59,321 nt of DNA, from assembly GCA_938009755.1 (NCBI GenBank), contig CALLIL010000080.1, forward strand, positions 1-59,321, written 5' to 3'. This stretch comes from an uncultured Marinomonas sp. (GTDB lineage: Bacteria > Pseudomonadota > Gammaproteobacteria > Pseudomonadales > Marinomonadaceae). This document shows, piece by piece, positions 56,219 to 59,321 of the stretch (within the stretch, counting starts at the first letter, position 1; each line of letters begins with the position of its first letter). The notes beneath the pieces were generated by a model. That model was given only the letters and a program-made list of their open reading frames with translations, searched no databases and was not told the DNA's origin. A program made the translations under genes and the position numbers.

Positions 56219-57577
56219 CTAAACTCCTATCCAACCAACAAAGGTAATAACCAACATTGCCGGAATACTGATATATTTCAAAACTTTGTACCAAAGATCA
56301 AAATGACTTTTACGCTTTGTAATCATTTCGTTTTGCAACATCGAATGCGGTATAAACCAAGCCACCAAAACAGACAATAAAATGGCACCTATTGGCAATA
56401 AAATCAAAGAGGTTATGGAATCCAATAGCTCAAAAAAGTTCAACCCAAACACCACACCTGTGTCCCATTGATTAAACGACAATAAAACAGCAACACCAAC
56501 AAACCAAGCCAAAATTCCCATTAAACAAGCCGCTTTAAAGCGCGCGATGTAGAACTTTTCATGAAGCCAAGCCACAAACAATTCCAACATAGAAATCGCC
56601 GATGTTAGGGCTGCGACTACTAACAATAAAAAGAACACACTAGCAAAGAATTGGCCGCCTATTAAATTTCCAAAAATGATCGGCAAAGACACAAAGGTCA
56701 AACTCGGTCCGGCTTCCACATCAATCTGAAAAGCAAACACCAAAGGAAAAATAACCAAACCCGCTAGCAAAGCCACCAGCAAATCGACACCAACTACAAT
56801 AGAACAAGCACGGGCAATAGACATGCGTTTATTAATGTACGCACCATAAGCAAACATAGCGCCCATACCAACACTCAAACTAAACAACGCCATACCAACG
56901 GCCGCTAAAATGACATCAAAAGTAATGTCCTGCCAAGCCCACTGAAACATAAACTGCAACGTCGCTGGCATATCACCTACACTAACAGAGTAAAGCGCCA
57001 TCAAACCCAAGCTGATCACAAGCGTAGGTAACAACACTTTCACTACCGCAGACAAACCACGGGTTACAGATTGTCCCACCGTTACTATTACCAACACCAT
57101 AAAAACAGAATGCCAGAGAAGCATTTCCGCTGGTGTTGCCAGTAAAGATGTAAACATATCAGACGCACGGCTAGAAGAAATGCCCATAAAATCGCCAGAA
57201 ATCGCACGCTCCAAATACGCCAGCGACCAACCCGCAATCACACTGTAAAACGCCAAGACCAAAAAACCAGAAAGACCAGCAAGCCAAGGTACAATCACCC
57301 AAGCCGAATGAACAATATGCCGTTCACTCAAATCGTTTACTGTGTCTATTGGGTTAGAACGAACGGTTCTTCCCAGTGCCACTTCCGCCATTAATACAGG
57401 CAATCCAACCAACAACAAACACAGGCAATAGACCAATAAAAAAGCACCGCCACCGTTCTGTCCTAGCACATAAGGAAATTTCCAAATATTCCCTAGACCA
57501 ACTGCCGAGCCACTGGCAGCAAAAATGAAGATCCAAGGGCTAGACCAGATACCTTGTAAACAACGACTTTCAGGCAT
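56219..57577 (-). CDS. Sodium-dependent transporter (NSS/SNF family)
   Basis: This 452-residue protein has 11-12 predicted membrane helices and the NSS signature in helix 1 (FAASGSAVGLGNIWKFPYV), which forms Na and substrate sites. NSS transporters import amino acids or biogenic amines. The ATG at 57577 is preferred over a GTG seven codons earlier, though neither ribosome site is strong. It is the first gene of an operon with ratA and rnfH, with only one base between its stop and the ratA start. That pairing of transporter with ratA is unusual. Confidence 0.93.
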   Translation of the reverse strand: MPESRCLQGIWSSPWIFIFAASGSAVGLGNIWKFPYVLGQNGGGAFLLVYCLCLLLVGLPVLMAEVALGRTVRSNPIDTVNDLSERHIVHSAWVIVPWLAGLSGFLVLAFYSVIAGWSLAYLERAISGDFMGISSSRASDMFTSLLATPAEMLLWHSVFMVLVIVTVGQSVTRGLSAVVKVLLPTLVISLGLMALYSVSVGDMPATLQFMFQWAWQDITFDVILAAVGMALFSLSVGMGAMFAYGAYINKRMSIARACSIVVGVDLLVALLAGLVIFPLVFAFQIDVEAGPSLTFVSLPIIFGNLIGGQFFASVFFLLLVVAALTSAISMLELFVAWLHEKFYIARFKAACLMGILAWFVGVAVLLSFNQWDTGVVFGLNFFELLDSITSLILLPIGAILLSVLVAWFIPHSMLQNEMITKRKSHFDLWYKVLKYISIPAMLVITFVGWIGV

Positions 57578-57598
57578 AAAAATAAACTCTAAATTCAC

Positions 57599-57759
57599 AA
57601 CATATGTTTAAGGATAGGCAATAAATTAACATGTAGCGAGACCACGCGTTAGCGCCTAACCAGACAAATTCGTCCACTGCCGTGAATTTTCTTACATTCA
57701 AGCGCATACCTCAAGAAAAGCATAGGAAATTAACGCTATCAACCGTATAATTTGCCACT
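57599..57759. promoter_or_regulatory. Divergent region before smpB with a TATAAT box
   Basis: A perfect TATAAT lies at 57746-57751, only 8 bases before the smpB ATG. No good -35 is seen at the usual distance. If used, transcription would start within a few bases of the start codon. Confidence 0.55.
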
Positions 57760-58239
57760 ATGAGTAAAGCAAAGAAAAAATCCAACACATCAGGCACCAT
57801 CGCGCTCAACAAACGAGCCAAATTTGACTATTTCGTAGATCAGAAATTTGAAGCAGGATTAGTCTTATCCGGCTGGGAAGTAAAAAGTCTGCGCGAAGGT
57901 AAAGCCCAACTAGTAGACTCCTTCGTGATTATCCACCAAAACGAAGCGTGGCTTGTTGGCGCGCGTATCACACCTTTGTTAAGTGCTTCCACGCACGTTG
58001 TATGCGAACCATTACGTCAACGCAAGCTTTTACTGAATCGCAAAGAACTTGATAAAATCATTCAAGTTACAGAGCAAAAAGGTAAAACCTGTGCGGCCAT
58101 GGCCTTGTATTGGAAAGGCAACAAGATCAAATGTGAAGTGGCGCTTGTAACGGGTAAAAAAGACCATGACAAACGTGATTCTCAACGAGACCGTGATTGG
58201 TCACGAGACAAAGAACGATTAATGAAACACAGTGTTTAA
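57760..58239 (+). CDS. smpB: SmpB, tmRNA-binding protein
   Basis: This 159-residue protein has the SmpB core: [32 protein letters not shown] at residues 14-45 region and a basic C-terminal tail ([15 protein letters not shown]). It binds tmRNA and guides it into stalled ribosomes for trans-translation. The tmRNA gene ssrA lies 54 bases downstream, the conserved pairing. No ribosome site is visible before the ATG, but the alignment with E. coli SmpB supports this start. The mRNA may be leaderless. Confidence 0.96.
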   Translation: MSKAKKKSNTSGTIALNKRAKFDYFVDQKFEAGLVLSGWEVKSLREGKAQLVDSFVIIHQNEAWLVGARITPLLSASTHVVCEPLRQRKLLLNRKELDKIIQVTEQKGKTCAAMALYWKGNKIKCEVALVTGKKDHDKRDSQRDRDWSRDKERLMKHSV

Positions 58240-58293
58240 AACGGTGAATGTCTAGCGAAACCACTTGGTTTCCGTTAGAATGGCCGCAACTTC

Positions 58294-58655
58294 GGGGATG
58301 ACTTGGTTTCGACGCCGGTTACAAAACCTGAGGTGCATGTCGAGAGTGATGCGTGATCTCGTAAATCCCCCGCATCAATTATATAGTCGCAAACGACGAA
58401 AACTACGCTTTAGCAGCCTAAACCCCTGCTAGTGTGCTGCCCTCAGGTTGCTTGTAGCCAGAGATTCCGCAGTATCATAAATTACGAGATGCTAACCGAT
58501 GCCCCGCCTAGGGATAAGGTTCTAAGATTAAGTAGGCTCGCCATTAACACCCTGTCCTTCGGGCGGTTCGTGGTCAAAAAATAGAAGTGACTAAACATGT
58601 AGAGCCGATGGCAGAGGACTGGCGGACGGGGGTTCGAATCCCCCCATCTCCACCA
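58294..58655 (+). ncRNA. ssrA: tmRNA
   Basis: This single-piece tmRNA starts GGGGATGACTTGG and ends with the T-arm GGTTCGAATCC, CATCTCC and CCA. The acceptor pairs GGGGAUG with CAUCUCC (one G-U). The tag frame at 58389-58421 encodes ANDENYALAA plus TAA, the same tag as E. coli. The 3' terminal CCA is encoded. It rescues stalled ribosomes with SmpB. The gene end is a common attachment site for integrative elements, and an integrase scar follows it. Confidence 0.97.
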
Positions 58656-58661
58656 ATTCAA

Positions 58662-58687
58662 AAAAACCACCTTAGGGTGGTTTTTTT
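58662..58687 (+). terminator. Terminator after ssrA
   Basis: AAAAACCACC and GGGTGGTTTTT pair closely around a very short loop, followed by T residues, a few bases past the tmRNA end. Confidence 0.9.
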
Positions 58688-58763
58688 ATGTCTAATCCCC
58701 GCAAATAAAGCCTTACAACACTTTCCAATCCACTCAAATTGATTTTTAATTATTTCAATAATT

Positions 58764-58798
58764 TTGCGCTATTTGCGGTTTGGCCGCAAATAGCGCAA
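58764..58798. repeat. 15-bp perfect inverted repeat after ssrA
   Basis: TTGCGCTATTTGCGG and its complement flank 5 bases, followed on the plus strand by GTTTTT. It looks like a strong terminator brought in with or left by the integrated DNA. A related GCAAATA motif occurs nearby at 58701. Confidence 0.85.
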
Positions 58799-58889
58799 GT
58801 TTTTAGAACTTAATGGATTTAGCTTTATCGCATCTAAAAAGTAATTCGGTTCCAGATGCGTATATCGTATAAAAAAACAACTCAAGCAG

Positions 58890-59039
58890 AACTTGACCTT
58901 ACAAAAGGTACTCGGCCATAGTGATATAAAAATGACCATGCAATACGCACACCTAGCCCTCCGGCTTCCTAGAAGAAACCTCACGGCTAAATCCACTTTC
59001 AAACATAAAATAGACAAGGAACGTTATGAGCCTTTTTAA
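58890..59039 (+). pseudogene. C-terminal fragment of a tyrosine recombinase (integrase)
   Basis: The plus-strand frame reads LQKVLGHSDIKMTMQYAHLA at 58899-58958. This is the C-terminal signature of phage-type integrases, with the conserved H of LGH and the catalytic Tyr of YAHL still present. The frame upstream of about 58890 has no integrase similarity and reaches a stop, so at least 200-300 residues are missing. Sequence after 58958 no longer resembles the family and runs to a stop at 59037. It lies just after the tmRNA end, the expected place for a tmRNA-targeting integrase. It is certainly nonfunctional alone. Confidence 0.85.
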
Positions 59040-59247
59040 ATATTACGCCCCTGATTCATTTGATTTTATTTGTGTAGAAGAGGGTGTGAGCGTCCGATTC
59101 TCTCAACCTAGCACTCTAAATGATATATTTGAGCTCAATCCTGCTATAGATCTTCTAAATGAAGATCAATTATCTAGAGGATTAAAAACACTTCAAAGAA
59201 ATGAAGATTATAAAAGGGCAAAAAGAAACTGCAGAAAAAGAAGTTGA
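59026..59247 (+). pseudogene. Truncated DUF2971-family gene (N-terminal part)
   Basis: The 73-residue frame starts MSLFKYYAPDSFDFI and has VSVRFSQPSTLNDIFELNPA, the N-terminal pattern of DUF2971 proteins, which are normally about 250-300 residues. After about residue 45 the similarity fades and a stop comes at residue 74. The ribosome site (AAGGAACG) is intact. The gene is truncated, probably by a rearrangement. Function of the family is unknown; members are common on mobile and defence islands. Confidence 0.7.
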
Positions 59248-59321
59248 AATTACAAAACTAGAAAGTCAGAAAAATAGAAATTTATTTATTGGGTCATTGT
59301 TAATTGGAGGTTTAATACTAC
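59183..59321 (+). pseudogene. Fragment of a membrane sensor-like protein, runs off the window
   Basis: In a different frame from the DUF2971 fragment, a coding-like stretch reads KEVEITKLESQKNRNLFIG then a hydrophobic SLLIGGLILL at the window edge. A coiled coil running into a membrane helix is typical of TPR-linked sensor kinases or cyclases. It overlaps the DUF2971 tail, opens only after a stop, and has no clear start of its own, so it is a 5'-truncated piece or part of a fused remnant. Confidence 0.45.

Noticed and set aside
58482-58670. 62-residue minus-strand frame over ssrA
   Set aside because: It is the complement of the tmRNA gene.
58769-59017. 82-residue minus-strand frame after ssrA
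   Set aside because: It is antisense to the recombinase fragment, whose plus-strand frame has a clear family signature.

Overview
The window looks like chromosomal DNA of a marine gammaproteobacterium of the Oceanospirillales type, and Marinomonas is my best guess. That guess rests on the mix of gene families (two TAXI-type TRAP transporters, long-form GAPDH, many chemoreceptors, a SmpB/tmRNA/Fur/RecN/BamE block), a moderate-to-low G+C feel, and a tmRNA tag that reads ANDENYALAA. No database search was possible, so the genus is an inference. About 48 intact protein genes, one tmRNA and the remains of an integrated element are supported. Short inverted repeats with T-tracts separate most transcription units.

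Layout. 0.1-8.7 kb (minus): a DadA-like oxidoreductase, then the alpha-2-macroglobulin/PbpC pair, translationally coupled by a TTGA overlap. 8.8-13.4 kb (minus): lactate permease, a soluble protein joining a chemoreceptor signalling tip to a solute-binding domain, and a YghU-type glutathione transferase. 13.6-24.9 kb (mixed): redox and stress genes (exported MsrA, two nitroreductases with a LysR regulator, cytochrome b561, peroxiredoxin), a small beta-barrel, a membrane-anchored SRPBCC/GyrI protein, PepQ, AroQ and a chemoreceptor with unusual predicted topology. 24.9-36 kb: a second chemoreceptor, a MocR/PdxR-type regulator, PilZ and DUF501 genes, GlpD, a TSUP exporter, long-form GAPDH and small membrane or secreted proteins. 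36-40 kb (minus): grpE, dnaK and dnaJ, with sigma-32-like promoters before grpE and dnaK and hairpins between dnaK and dnaJ. 40-52.7 kb: a SulP transporter, then two paralogous TAXI TRAP cassettes pointing away from a central GntR/FCD regulator. An aminotransferase and a ProC-like reductase lie on one arm and a UspA protein on the other. 52.9-58.7 kb: recN, fur, bamE, a transporter-ratA-rnfH operon, smpB and ssrA. 58.7-59.3 kb: a scar of integrated DNA next to the tmRNA 3' end, holding the C-terminal piece of a tyrosine recombinase, a truncated DUF2971 gene and a fragment in another frame that runs off the window.

How the genes work together. The GntR-centred region (44.6-52.7 kb) reads as an uptake-and-conversion module for an unknown carboxylate or amino/imino acid. 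Both arms carry a hairpin between the binding-protein and permease genes, which would favour excess binding protein. The most unusual proteins are the soluble MCP/solute-binding fusion (10541-12352) and the chemoreceptor whose only clear membrane segments form a hairpin after its sensor domain (21568-23712). The GntR-centred module is the best candidate for an undescribed pathway.
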